64,000 nucleotides of DNA from Leptospira congkakensis (lineage in GTDB: Bacteria; Spirochaetota; Leptospiria; Leptospirales; Leptospiraceae), in NCBI RefSeq assembly GCF_004770265.1, contig NZ_RQGQ01000017.1, positions 744,001-808,000 on the forward strand, read 5' to 3'. The position numbers were made by a program, and so were the translations under genes. Shown in pieces: positions 46,211 to 55,599 of this stretch. Within the stretch, counting starts at the first letter, position 1. Each line of letters begins with the position of its first letter. A model generated the notes under the pieces. It saw only the letters and a list, made by a program, of their open reading frames with translations. It was not told the DNA's origin and searched no databases.

Positions 46211-47503
46211 TTGAAAACATTGCTCCTAACAATTTTGGTTTTCCTGGTTCTATTTTGTAAAAATAGTCCAATAGAAAATTCCATCGTTATCGAACGAATC
46301 CAAGCAGCTTCGTCTGCTGATGGTACAAGCCCCATCAATGTATTCAAACCTGGCAAATATTGGAAACCAGAATCCAGCTTAGATGGGATTACCATTTTTT
46401 TCTCCAATGGAGCCAAATGGAACCAAGCAGGAAAAACCGACGGACGTTCCTTTTTTAATGAAATTTCTATCGAATGCAAAGACAAAAAAGGATACGTTGC
46501 CTTTTATAAAGACGGCAGTTATGCGACAAATTTTGACTGCTCTAAAGAAACTCCACAAAAAATAAGATCCAATGGAGTTCACGTAATTTATCTATTACCG
46601 GAATCAGGGAATGGAATCCAAACGGTTTCATTTTTCCAAAATGGTAAAAAATTGGATGTAGTTTATCCGGAACCCATCGTTGGCCAAGTCACTGCTAGTA
46701 GCACACTTCCTAATTATCCCGCATATAGTTTGTTTGATGGTAGTATCGATTTTGCTTGGGTGGAAGGCGCTAAAGAAAATGGAGAAGGTGAATCTTTTCA
46801 AATTGAATTAGAAGACAATATCGATTTATCAGGTTTGGAAATATTTAACGGTTATCAAAGATTAGATGCTTTGTTTTTTAAAAATGGATCGGTGACTGAA
46901 TTAACTGTATCCAATGAATCAGACTCTTTTCCTATCAAAATTGCAGACAAACAAGGTGGTCAAAGAATATTTTTCCCAAAAACTTTATCAGGAAAAAAGT
47001 TTACATTCACCATCCAAAAAGTGCGACCAGGAAAAACTTGGAAAGACACTGTCATCGCTGAGATCATCTTACTTGGAGAAAAAGGAAAACGATTTACAGT
47101 AGTTGATAAAAATGCTGATGAATTCAAACAGTCCATCCTGTCGAAAACTAAAAACACCATTCTCTCTATCATAGTCAATAAAGCAGTGTTCGGTGATGTT
47201 TCGGAAGGTAGATTGGATTATGTATTTCGTTCGAATGGTTCCTTCGTCATTTGGAAAGATGATGTGTCTGAAAAAAGAGTATTAGATGGAAATTGGGTTT
47301 TGTTAGAAGCATCTCCAACTGAGGCCAAAATTAAAATCTTTGGCAGGGATCACAAGGTTGTCACACAGAGTTTAGATTCCAATAGTCCTTATGCAGAAAC
47401 AACGAATGCGGAATCTACTATCATCTTTGGTGATACACTTATTGTAAAAAAGTCTGCCAATGGCTTGCAGATGATTGGCAAAAAAGTCCAAATCTCCAAC
47501 TAA
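46211..47503 (+). CDS. Lipoprotein with discoidin/NADase-type glycan-binding-like domain
   Basis: 430 aa from TTG 46211 (GAGG about 8 nt upstream). Lipobox VLFC. The middle region, ASSTLPNYPAYSLFDGSIDFAWVEGAKENGEGE, with FQIELEDNIDLSGLEIFNGYQ, has the look of the NADase-type glycan-binding/discoidin (F5/8C) fold; a lipocalin-like strand region follows (LDYVFRSNGSFVIW, VLDGNWVLLE). Likely surface-exposed. The stop is followed in the same frame, after only two codons, by the TTG of the next gene. Confidence 0.65.
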   Translation: MKTLLLTILVFLVLFCKNSPIENSIVIERIQAASSADGTSPINVFKPGKYWKPESSLDGITIFFSNGAKWNQAGKTDGRSFFNEISIECKDKKGYVAFYKDGSYATNFDCSKETPQKIRSNGVHVIYLLPESGNGIQTVSFFQNGKKLDVVYPEPIVGQVTASSTLPNYPAYSLFDGSIDFAWVEGAKENGEGESFQIELEDNIDLSGLEIFNGYQRLDALFFKNGSVTELTVSNESDSFPIKIADKQGGQRIFFPKTLSGKKFTFTIQKVRPGKTWKDTVIAEIILLGEKGKRFTVVDKNADEFKQSILSKTKNTILSIIVNKAVFGDVSEGRLDYVFRSNGSFVIWKDDVSEKRVLDGNWVLLEASPTEAKIKIFGRDHKVVTQSLDSNSPYAETTNAESTIIFGDTLIVKKSANGLQMIGKKVQISN

Positions 47504-47509
47504 ATCCCA

Positions 47510-48934
47510 TTGTTCGGTAAGGATATTTATTGGTATGGTGTCCAAGCAATTTCTCTCTTAGAAACAGGGAAATTGCATTCGCCAGACCATTCTCCCGTTT
47601 TTCATATCGTCGCTTTTTTGTTTCAGATCTTCGGTGTGAGTGACGAATCTTTATTTGTTTTTCAGGTGATAACGACCGTTTGGCTCATATTTTCTCTCTT
47701 CGTCGCTCGGAGTTTATTCCTTGCTGCAAAGGAAAGCCAAGACCCAATAATCAATTTTTTTCCCAGTGACAATACGCAAACCAACGCTAACGACAATCGA
47801 AACGAGGATCTATCCATAAGTGTAAAAAAAAGGATTGGGATCTTTTATTTGGGACTGCCTAGTATTTTGGTTTTTGTTTTAGGTTTTTTATATCCCAAAC
47901 AAAGTTGGGCTTTAGGATTTTTGATTCTTAGTATTGGTTGTTATTTTACAGCTACGATAAAACCAAAACCACAAGTAATACCAACGATTCCTTTTTTATC
48001 ATCTTTGGTATTTGATTTTCGGCATATCATTTCTGGAATTTTCTTTTTATTTGCCCTTTGGTTTCATCCGATGGTGGCTCTTTTTGGATTTGGAATTTTG
48101 GTTTTCTATTGGATACCTGAAAAATTCTATCCAGTGATTTTCTGTTTTGCCATCATCCTTCCTTTTTTACTCCCTCAAAATCCGAATGGAAGGTTTTATA
48201 GTGATAAAGAAAATTTTCCATTGTCCGCAGCATTCGCGTTAGCTGGTTTTGGAATCCTTTGGGACTGGGCTTTTTTTATATTTGGAAAATCCGAACCTAA
48301 ACATAAAAAAATACGAAAGGCCTTGGCTTTCTTTGGATTTTTACTTCTTTTACCAATCTTTCATTTTGCAGACATACAATACCGAATTCTTTTGAGTTTG
48401 ATTCTTGTGGTTCAGATCTTTTTGGTTTGGAATCGATTTCAAATTTTGGTTTGGACTATTGGTACAAGTCTTTGGGTTTTTACAGTTTTTACGAGCCCTC
48501 ATTTATTTAGGTATCCTTATGATCTAATGTGGGTACCGGGTGAATCTATGGCTTCAGTCCCTAACAATGGTTTGCTTGTTGCCCACCACGGTTTTTGCGA
48601 ATACTACCATTTCCAATTTCGAAAAGATTGTTTATCTTGGGAACCTGATGATAAGGCAATCTCGGAACTACCAGAAGGCACAGAAATCTACCGAGCTGTT
48701 TATGGAATTCGTTATGAGAATTTGCTTGCAAGTAAGGATGAAAAGAATGGGCCTATTTTTTCTTTTGTTCAACCTTTAGGTGAATACCAACTAGTTTTAG
48801 AAAAAGATTGGCAACGTTATCGTTTGTGGTTAGAAAAAAGAAATTCGAAACTTGTACCTATCGCCAAGTCTTGGAAAAATCCTTACAGACAGCGCCCTGA
48901 ATTTATAAAGAGAAAACAATCCTATGGGCTTTAG
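47510..48934 (+). CDS. Polytopic membrane protein, possible GT-C-like
   Basis: 474 aa with about 10 hydrophobic segments and a C-terminal soluble part (about 345-474). The N-terminus begins abruptly at DIYWYGVQAISLLETGKLHSPDHSPVFH, resembling the first periplasmic loop of GT-C glycosyltransferases, as if the first membrane helix were missing. TTG start, in the same frame as the preceding lipoprotein. It overlaps the VanW gene by 11 nt. Assignment as glycosyltransferase is weak; I do not see a second conserved catalytic acidic motif. Confidence 0.5.
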   Translation: MFGKDIYWYGVQAISLLETGKLHSPDHSPVFHIVAFLFQIFGVSDESLFVFQVITTVWLIFSLFVARSLFLAAKESQDPIINFFPSDNTQTNANDNRNEDLSISVKKRIGIFYLGLPSILVFVLGFLYPKQSWALGFLILSIGCYFTATIKPKPQVIPTIPFLSSLVFDFRHIISGIFFLFALWFHPMVALFGFGILVFYWIPEKFYPVIFCFAIILPFLLPQNPNGRFYSDKENFPLSAAFALAGFGILWDWAFFIFGKSEPKHKKIRKALAFFGFLLLLPIFHFADIQYRILLSLILVVQIFLVWNRFQILVWTIGTSLWVFTVFTSPHLFRYPYDLMWVPGESMASVPNNGLLVAHHGFCEYYHFQFRKDCLSWEPDDKAISELPEGTEIYRAVYGIRYENLLASKDEKNGPIFSFVQPLGEYQLVLEKDWQRYRLWLEKRNSKLVPIAKSWKNPYRQRPEFIKRKQSYGL

Positions 48935-49802
48935 TTCTAAAAGAAAATCAATTCCAGGTATGCATCGAAAGATCAATCGAGGAAACCTTCGACTGTTTTT
49001 TGGTAAGATTTATTTCCAATGGAAACGTTACCTGGTTTGGTTTCTCGAAAGAAAATCCTTTGCGACTACAAGAGTATCCTTGGCAGAGCTAACTCATAAC
49101 TTTTCTATCTCTATTTTTAAACATAGTTCTCCCATCTATCGCAAACTCAAAGACGTTCCCATGTATCTCCAAGAGAACAAGAAGGTAAACCTTGGTATCG
49201 CCATTTCTAAGTTAGATGGAGTTATTCTCCAGCCAAACCAAGTTTTTTCGTTTTGGTATCTTGTGGGGAAACCAACAAGGCGCAAAGGATATTTGCCAGG
49301 GATGCAACTTAGGAATGGCAGTTTTATTGAAAGAACTGGCGGTGGACTTTGCCAGATGGCCAACCTCATTTATTGGATGACTTTACATAGTCCATTAGAA
49401 GTAAAAGAGAGGTGGCGGCATAGTTTTGATATTTTTCCTGATTCCGAAAGAACTCACCCTTTTGGTTCGGGTGCCACTTTGTCCTACAATTATATCGACT
49501 TACAAATCAAAAATACAACCAAACAATCATTTATATTGCATTTATGGATAGAAGGCGATTTTTTAAAAGGGGAATGGCGTTCCGATGTTGAAATTCCTTT
49601 TCTCTACCAAGTTTATGAGTCCTATCATGGATTTCATGCAGAACCTTGGGGAGGTTATACAAGAAGGAATACCATCCGCAGAAAAAAAATTTCTAAAGAT
49701 ACGAAAGAAATTTTAGAAGATGAGTTGGTTACAGAAAATACTGCTTGGATGATGTATGAACCACTGTTAGAATCCAAAGGATCAAGTTCCACAGGTCTCT
49801 AG
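48924..49802 (+). CDS. VanW-family protein
   Basis: 292 aa. The VanW signature is PNQVFSFWYLVGKPTRRKGY then IERTGGGLCQMANLIYWMTLHSPLEVKERWRHSFDIFPD and HPFGSGAT. No signal peptide. The VanW domain (about 90-210) is of unknown biochemical function and is named after vancomycin-resistance clusters; it occurs in many bacteria without resistance. Operon with the lipoprotein and membrane genes. Confidence 0.85.
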   Translation: MGFSSKRKSIPGMHRKINRGNLRLFFGKIYFQWKRYLVWFLERKSFATTRVSLAELTHNFSISIFKHSSPIYRKLKDVPMYLQENKKVNLGIAISKLDGVILQPNQVFSFWYLVGKPTRRKGYLPGMQLRNGSFIERTGGGLCQMANLIYWMTLHSPLEVKERWRHSFDIFPDSERTHPFGSGATLSYNYIDLQIKNTTKQSFILHLWIEGDFLKGEWRSDVEIPFLYQVYESYHGFHAEPWGGYTRRNTIRRKKISKDTKEILEDELVTENTAWMMYEPLLESKGSSSTGL

Positions 49803-49883
49803 TGGGATCAAAATTCATTGATCAGTAGTTATGTGGAATGCGACAATTTTTATTTTGATGATAAAGCAAACAGGAAGGACAAA

Positions 49884-50837
49884 ATGAAGTTTAAGAAAAT
49901 TTCTCTATCAAGCAAGTTGGTGATGCTAATTACGACATTACTATTCCCATTAACCTTCGATACTCAGGCTAAAGATACATCTTTTGATTTAACTAAACCT
50001 GTTCTGATTCGACCTTTCGGAGATTCTATTACTTATGGTTTTGGTTTTACAGACTGGGGATTCTGTCCTGTCTATTCAATTGGACAGTATATATGTATGC
50101 CACCAAATCAAGCTGTTGGAGGTTATCGAGTTTGGATGACTGAATTTGCACTGACTAACAAAGCATTTACATTTGCTACAGAAGGATATCAAAGTGGAGG
50201 TTCCAATACTCAACAGTGGATTACCAATACACAAACTCATGATGGATATCCTGGATGGAGAAATGATCAGCTTCTTACAATTGCAAATTATCCGAGTTTC
50301 GCTGACATTACTCTCGTCCATGCTGGTACAAACGATTTAATCCAAGGAAAATCTCCGAATAATGCGATTATCGATCTATTTAAGGTTGTGAATGCTCTGC
50401 TTTCCAATAACCCGAAAACACAAATCTTTCTAGCAAAGATAATTCGAATTTCACCGGCTGCTGCTACGGTGTTGCCAAATTTTGATACTCTAAGTGGAAA
50501 CATCAGAAATTACAATCAGCTAATTGATAAGTATTGGATCAATACACCACCGTCCCTTAGATCCAGAATTACTTTGGTTGATATGCACCCTATTCTTAAT
50601 CTTTCACAAGATTATTTTGATTATGTTCACCCAAGTCCTTTAGGGTATATGAAAATCTCTTGTACTTGGATCAATGCTATCAAAAATCAAAAAACCAATC
50701 CAAGTGATCCTTGTAATGGAATCGAAACAGATAATATAAAAACAAAAATCCTTCCTTCTGCGGAAGATGTTAAAAATATGAAACCTACGAACGAAGACTT
50801 AGAAAAAGTTCTTAATGGAAAGTTTGAATTCAAATAA
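49884..50837 (+). CDS. Secreted SGNH/GDSL hydrolase
   Basis: 317 aa from ATG 49884 (AGGA upstream, opens a signal peptide ending TQA-KD). SGNH blocks: I GDSITYG (Ser), II YPGWRND (Gly), III HAGTNDL (Asn), V DYVHPSPLGY (Asp-x-x-His). Exported esterase or carbohydrate esterase. Monocistronic, 81 bp after vanW. Cys near SCTW and CNGIE in the tail may form a disulfide. Confidence 0.85.
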   Translation: MKFKKISLSSKLVMLITTLLFPLTFDTQAKDTSFDLTKPVLIRPFGDSITYGFGFTDWGFCPVYSIGQYICMPPNQAVGGYRVWMTEFALTNKAFTFATEGYQSGGSNTQQWITNTQTHDGYPGWRNDQLLTIANYPSFADITLVHAGTNDLIQGKSPNNAIIDLFKVVNALLSNNPKTQIFLAKIIRISPAAATVLPNFDTLSGNIRNYNQLIDKYWINTPPSLRSRITLVDMHPILNLSQDYFDYVHPSPLGYMKISCTWINAIKNQKTNPSDPCNGIETDNIKTKILPSAEDVKNMKPTNEDLEKVLNGKFEFK

Positions 50838-51227
50838 TATTTTTGATCAATAATTTTGTTGAATCGCGCACTTTAACTAAATTATGCTAACTTAAATTAG
50901 GTCCTTATTTGATCTCTGGTACATAAGCTTCCTGGATTCGTTTGAATCTGAAAACTTTGTGCCAGTCGTTAAAGTCTCGTTCCAAATTCCGTATTTTTAT
51001 ATTTTGAATCTCCATTTGTTTGCGATGATTCTTTATCGATGCCATTCCTCTCTGTAAATGAAATAGCCATTCAATTAAAAGTTCCAAACAAACCCAAATA
51101 TCCTTCTCGAGTTATGTCAAAATAAAGTTTTTTTCAGAAACAAACCCAAGAACTTCCCCTAAATTTATCTACCATAAAGGCAATACGATCAGTCTCATAA
51201 AAGAACCACCCTGTTAGATGTTTAAAG
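50838..51227. other. Gene-poor gap before RND pump
   Basis: About 390 bp with no gene I can support. A minus-strand frame of 60 codons (50905-51087) has a TTG start, no Shine-Dalgarno and no similarity. AT-rich; short TTAACT/AGTTAA-like motifs near 50871-50895 are too degenerate to call an operator. Confidence 0.5.
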
Positions 51228-51256
51228 TTGACCATCTGGTCAGCGTTGATTTTTAT
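51228..51256 (+). promoter_or_regulatory. Promoter with TetR-type operator for the RND pump
   Basis: -35 TTGACC (51228-51233), 17-bp spacer, -10 TTTTAT (51251-51256). The perfect palindrome TGACCA-TC-TGGTCA (51229-51242) covers the -35. This palindrome style is common for TetR/AcrR regulators of efflux pumps. No TetR gene lies in the window, so the repressor would be encoded elsewhere. Confidence 0.65.
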
Positions 51257-51309
51257 TTGCCTTGCCGAGGACTGGGGAAAATTATGTTTTTAGACCTCTG
51301 GAGAATAAG

Positions 51310-54300
51310 ATGAGCTTTGCTGAGCTTTCGATAAAACGACCCATTTTTATTACCTGTACAATCGTTTTGATTTTGATTACAGGTTATCTGTCCTTAAACA
51401 AATTGGGAGTCGACTTATTCCCCAATATTACAATTCCGGTGGTAACGGTCACGGTTCCTTATCCTGGTGCGGCACCAAACGAAATCGAAACGTTGATTGC
51501 GAAACCAGTAGAAGACGAATTGTCCACTATTTCTGGGGTCAAACGAATCAAGTCTATCTGTAACGAAAGTTTGGGGACTGTCGTTGTTGAGTTCACAATG
51601 GAAACAGATGTGAAATATGCCGAACAACAGGTCCGCGACAAAATTTCTGCCGTAAAGCCGAAGTTACCTGATGATGCAAAAGAACCGATCATCAGAAGGA
51701 TCGATCCTGCCGATCAACCCATTATCATCTTAGCATTAAGAGCAGATCTTCCGGAAGCAGAAATTTATGATATTGCCAACGAAGAAATCAAACAGATCCT
51801 ACTCACTACACAAGACGTGGGAAACATCACGATCTACGGCGGACGAAAAAGAGAAATCCATGTAGAATTGGATCGGGACAAATTAAAATCCCATATGATT
51901 TCCGCTTCTATGGTTTCCAATCGTTTGGCTTCTGGTGGAACGAACATCCCAGCAGGAAAAGTAAGTCGCTCCGACAACGAATTAGTTTATAGAACCATCA
52001 ATGAGTTCAAATCCCCTGATGAAATTCGTGACACTCCGCTTTCTCTTTTTGGAAACGAAGTACCGATTAAAATAGGTCAGTTGGGAGAAGTAAAAGATAC
52101 GATGGAAGACGAAGCTTCCCGTGCGTACTTTAACGGAAAAAAGGCGGTCTTTCTTCTTGTATATAAACAATCAGGAGCAAACACTGTTGCTGTTGCCAAG
52201 GCGATTAAAAAAAGAGCAGCTGATATCAATACAGACTTAGCAAGACGAGAAGGATCACTTTTCCTTGCTATTGCAAACGACAACTCAACTGCTATCGAAG
52301 ACAATATCTTTGATGTAAATGAGACCATCTTTATCGGGATTGCACTTACTATCATCGTAGTATTATTATTCCTCGGAAGTGTTCGTTCTACACTAATCAC
52401 TGGGCTTGCACTACCGAACTCGCTACTCGGCGCTTTTATCTTGATGGCGATTGCTGGATTTACAGTCAACGTAATGACTCTACTCGCACTCAGTTTGGCG
52501 GTTGGACTTCTCATTGATGATGCGATTGTGGTTCGGGAAAATATTTTCCGCCATAGAGAGATGGGAAAAACAGCAAGACAGGCATCCATTGACGGAACTA
52601 AAGAAGTAACTCTTGCCGTCATCGCAACAACAATGGCCGTTATCGCCGTGTTTATGCCGATTGCGTTTATCAGCGGGGTTGTTGGACAGTTCTTACGAGA
52701 ATTCGGACTTACCATTTGTTTTGCCTTACTCATCTCCCTTTATGATGCACTTACCATCGCACCGATGTTATCTGCTTATTTTGGTGGAGCTGTTGCGGGT
52801 CATGGTGGTGGTCACGGAGGAGGACATTCTTCCCCAGAAACAACGACTTCCAAATCTAAGAAAAAACCACAAGATGCTCAAGTCGCTTACGTTTCTGGTC
52901 CCGCAGAGCCAGGAAAAGTGGCTCAAGTATTGACTCTAATTTTTACTCCCGTTCGCATCCTTCTGAATGTGTTGAATTTTGGATTGGAAAAGGTTTTGGA
53001 TGTTTTCAATAGATTTCAAACAAGACTAGAAAATCTTTATGCAAAAATCTTAAAGTTCACTCTACAGTTTCCTCTTTTGATTATTTCTGGAGCGATTCTT
53101 CTATTCGTATTCAGTATCTTTCTTACCAAGTTCATTACAAAAACTTTCTTACCAGCACAGGACCAAGGTAAGTTCCAAGTAACTTTGGACATGCCACCTG
53201 GCACATCGGTTGATAAGATGGCTACGGTTGCGAAAGAAGTGTATGAAAAAATTTCTGCACACGAAGAAACAAAACAAGTAGCGATGTTCAATACAAACCG
53301 AACCGCTTCTATGTTTGTGGAAATGGTTCCTTCGAAACAAAGAAAAGTAAATACAAGCCAATTCAAAGACGTTTTAAGAAAGGAACTTGCCATCACTCAC
53401 CCTTATGCAACTCCGATCGTAAAAGATATTGATAATGTCGGCGGTGGACAAAGACCTTTCGTACTGGTTGTGAGTGGACAAAAGGGAGAGGACGTTCAAG
53501 AATACGGTTTAAAACTTTTGGAACGATTGAAAAAGTCCAAAGCATTACTTGACGTAGATACAAGTTACAGAGCAGGTTCCCCTGAATTTCGAGTGATTCC
53601 TGATCGCGCCAGAGAAGTTATGTTAGGTGTTTCTGGATCAGCCATTGGTATGGAACTTCGAACTTTGATCGAAGGAACAACTCCCGCTGTATATAGACAA
53701 AATGGTGTGGAATATGATATCAGGGTTCGACTCAAAGAAGGACAAAGAAACTTAAAAGAAAGTTTCTATCAGTCCTATGTTCCTAATTTCAACAACATCA
53801 TGATTCCGATCAAAAACGTTGCTACTTCCGAAGAAACAACGGGACTTGCGACCATCAACCGATTGAACAGAAACCAGTCTTTGGAAATTTATGCAGATAT
53901 GGCTCCGGATGGTCCAGGGATGGGTGGTGCGATTGAAGAGATTGCAAAAATCACTGCAACGGAACTCCCTCTTCCTTCTACAGTAAGAATCAATTATCTT
54001 GGACAAGCTGAAAACTTCAAAGAGTTAGGTTCCTCGATGGCGATTGCAATGGGACTTGGAATCCTATTCATCTACATCGTACTTGCTTCTCTCTATGAAA
54101 GTTTCATCACTCCGATCGCCATCATGTTGGTTTTACCGTTAGCGTTATGTGGTGCCTTCATTGCACTTTTCCTTGCCAACGAGTCTATGAATCTCTTTTC
54201 CATGATTGCGCTGATTATGCTCATCGGTGTCGCTACCAAAAACTCAATTCTACTTGTGGACTTTACAAACCAGTTGATCCAACAAGGAACTGAGATGAAA

Positions 54301-54558
54301 GAAGCGATCATTGAAGCAGGTCGGGAAAGACTTCGTCCGATCCTTATGACCTCATTCGCGTTAGTTGCTGGATTTTTACCGATTGCTATCGGTTTGAACG
54401 AAGCATCAAAACAAAGAACGAGTATGGGTTGGGCACTCATCGGTGGTGTGATTTCATCTACGCTACTGACTCTGGTTGTGGTCCCTGCAGCATTCTCCTA
54501 TATTGAAAGATTAAACAATTTCATCAGAAGACATTCTCCAGACCCAGACGCGAAATAA
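51310..54558 (+). CDS. RND-family efflux pump inner-membrane subunit (AcrB-like)
   Basis: 1082 aa from ATG 51310 (GGAG 7 nt upstream). Hydrophobe/amphiphile efflux RND architecture: N-terminal IKRPIFITCTIVLILITGY, two large periplasmic loops, two sets of six helices, GLLIDDAIVVREN (the DD charge relay of TM4), and GVATKNSILLVDF in TM10. The cytoplasmic loop in the middle has a His/Gly-rich stretch (AGHGGGHGGGHSS, about 511-523) and Lys-rich tail before the second half. No periplasmic adaptor or TolC-like gene is adjacent, which is unusual. A terminator follows. Confidence 0.92.
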   Translation: MSFAELSIKRPIFITCTIVLILITGYLSLNKLGVDLFPNITIPVVTVTVPYPGAAPNEIETLIAKPVEDELSTISGVKRIKSICNESLGTVVVEFTMETDVKYAEQQVRDKISAVKPKLPDDAKEPIIRRIDPADQPIIILALRADLPEAEIYDIANEEIKQILLTTQDVGNITIYGGRKREIHVELDRDKLKSHMISASMVSNRLASGGTNIPAGKVSRSDNELVYRTINEFKSPDEIRDTPLSLFGNEVPIKIGQLGEVKDTMEDEASRAYFNGKKAVFLLVYKQSGANTVAVAKAIKKRAADINTDLARREGSLFLAIANDNSTAIEDNIFDVNETIFIGIALTIIVVLLFLGSVRSTLITGLALPNSLLGAFILMAIAGFTVNVMTLLALSLAVGLLIDDAIVVRENIFRHREMGKTARQASIDGTKEVTLAVIATTMAVIAVFMPIAFISGVVGQFLREFGLTICFALLISLYDALTIAPMLSAYFGGAVAGHGGGHGGGHSSPETTTSKSKKKPQDAQVAYVSGPAEPGKVAQVLTLIFTPVRILLNVLNFGLEKVLDVFNRFQTRLENLYAKILKFTLQFPLLIISGAILLFVFSIFLTKFITKTFLPAQDQGKFQVTLDMPPGTSVDKMATVAKEVYEKISAHEETKQVAMFNTNRTASMFVEMVPSKQRKVNTSQFKDVLRKELAITHPYATPIVKDIDNVGGGQRPFVLVVSGQKGEDVQEYGLKLLERLKKSKALLDVDTSYRAGSPEFRVIPDRAREVMLGVSGSAIGMELRTLIEGTTPAVYRQNGVEYDIRVRLKEGQRNLKESFYQSYVPNFNNIMIPIKNVATSEETTGLATINRLNRNQSLEIYADMAPDGPGMGGAIEEIAKITATELPLPSTVRINYLGQAENFKELGSSMAIAMGLGILFIYIVLASLYESFITPIAIMLVLPLALCGAFIALFLANESMNLFSMIALIMLIGVATKNSILLVDFTNQLIQQGTEMKEAIIEAGRERLRPILMTSFALVAGFLPIAIGLNEASKQRTSMGWALIGGVISSTLLTLVVVPAAFSYIERLNNFIRRHSPDPDAK

Positions 54559-54595
54559 AAACATAGAAATTTCATTTAGAAAATTCTTTTCAAAG

Positions 54596-54617
54596 CCCCA
54601 CGTAAGTGGGGTTTTTT
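54596..54617 (+). terminator. Intrinsic terminator after RND gene
   Basis: CCCCAC (54596-54601), loop GTAA, GTGGGG (54606-54611), then TTTTTT. Rho-independent terminator, 38 bp after the stop codon. Confidence 0.9.
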
Positions 54618-54639
54618 GTATTCAGGCCTTAATCCACAA

Positions 54640-54725
54640 AACAATCATTATTCTCTGGGCACCATCTCCGGCCATCAGTCGACGAGGGCGCTCCTTCTGT
54701 CCGGGGTGCGCGTAACTGGTTCCTT
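54640..54725. other. GC-rich intergenic segment
   Basis: GC-rich DNA between the RND terminator and the VanX gene, in a 318-bp gap with no supported gene. It has the composition of the other GC-rich hairpin elements in the window and short stems, but no clean long palindrome. Possibly a decayed repeat. Confidence 0.3.
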
Positions 54726-54876
54726 AAGATCCGAAAAAATCTTGAAAACTGCACAAAGATTCTGCAAAATCAACAACAATGAAAAATGTTACATTTAGAT
54801 TAGAAGTTGATAGGTTTATAGAAAGTACTTCACCAAGATCGAATCCATTAAAAAGTACAGAATTCTTTTCTAAGTT

Positions 54877-55554
54877 ATGAAGCTCATCACGATCGCCATT
54901 TGTTTCGGAATTCCTTTTTTATCTTTGGTTTCCCAACCTACAGAAAATAAACTGAATGTTTTGAATCGTAAGGCTTATGAACTTTCCATACAAAAAAATC
55001 CAAATAAAGAACTCATTAACTTAGAAAAGAAAATTCCTGGCATTACTTTGGATATCAAATACGCAACTCCCGAGAACTTTACCAAACAAGTTATCTATAA
55101 GGAAGCCAAAGCCTTTGCCAGAAAACCAGTGGCAGAAGCACTAAACAAAGCCAACCTTGAATTTTTACAACTTGGCTATTCCATAAAAATATTTGATGCG
55201 TATCGGCCTTATGCAGCCACAGTCAAATTTTTTGAAATTGTGGGAGACACAAGGTATGTGGCCTCACCTAAAACAGGATCGAGGCATAATAAAGGTTGTG
55301 CGATTGACTTAACTCTTGTGGATCAAAAAACAAAACGGGAGCTTCCTATGCCAACGGAATATGATTCCTTTCAAAAAGAGGCTTGGGCTGAAGCACCAGT
55401 TTCCGATCCTGAGATTTTAAAAAACCGTACGATTCTAATCAGTACACTTAGCAAATATGGATTTCGTGTGAACAAAACCGAATGGTGGCATTATGATTTT
55501 GTAGGATGTTCCGGCTTTGAAGTTTTGGACATCCCTTTTGAAGAATTGGAGTAG
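54877..55554 (+). CDS. Exported D-Ala-D-Ala dipeptidase-type protein (VanX/DdpX family M15D)
   Basis: 225 aa. Signal peptide (1-20), then the M15D fold: R110 in FDAYRP, metal ligands H137 and D144 (SRHNKGCAIDLTL) and H205 with catalytic E202 (TEWWHYDF). Cleaves D-Ala-D-Ala dipeptides or related peptidoglycan fragments. A secreted form fits peptidoglycan turnover or nutrient use rather than glycopeptide resistance, as no VanA/VanH genes are present. Monocistronic; ends 46 bp before the convergent Res gene. Confidence 0.85.
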   Translation: MKLITIAICFGIPFLSLVSQPTENKLNVLNRKAYELSIQKNPNKELINLEKKIPGITLDIKYATPENFTKQVIYKEAKAFARKPVAEALNKANLEFLQLGYSIKIFDAYRPYAATVKFFEIVGDTRYVASPKTGSRHNKGCAIDLTLVDQKTKRELPMPTEYDSFQKEAWAEAPVSDPEILKNRTILISTLSKYGFRVNKTEWWHYDFVGCSGFEVLDIPFEELE

Positions 55555-55599
55555 GGGGTTAGATATACTAATTTTAATTTGCCAATGATTAAGATATTC

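Noticed and set aside
52077..52733. Long minus-strand frame (218 codons) inside the RND gene
   Set aside because: Antisense shadow of a clear AcrB-like coding sequence with no independent support.
48924..55554. VanW and VanX homologues read as a vancomycin-resistance cluster
   Set aside because: They are 5 kb apart, separated by unrelated genes, and no VanA/VanH/VanS/VanR genes are present.
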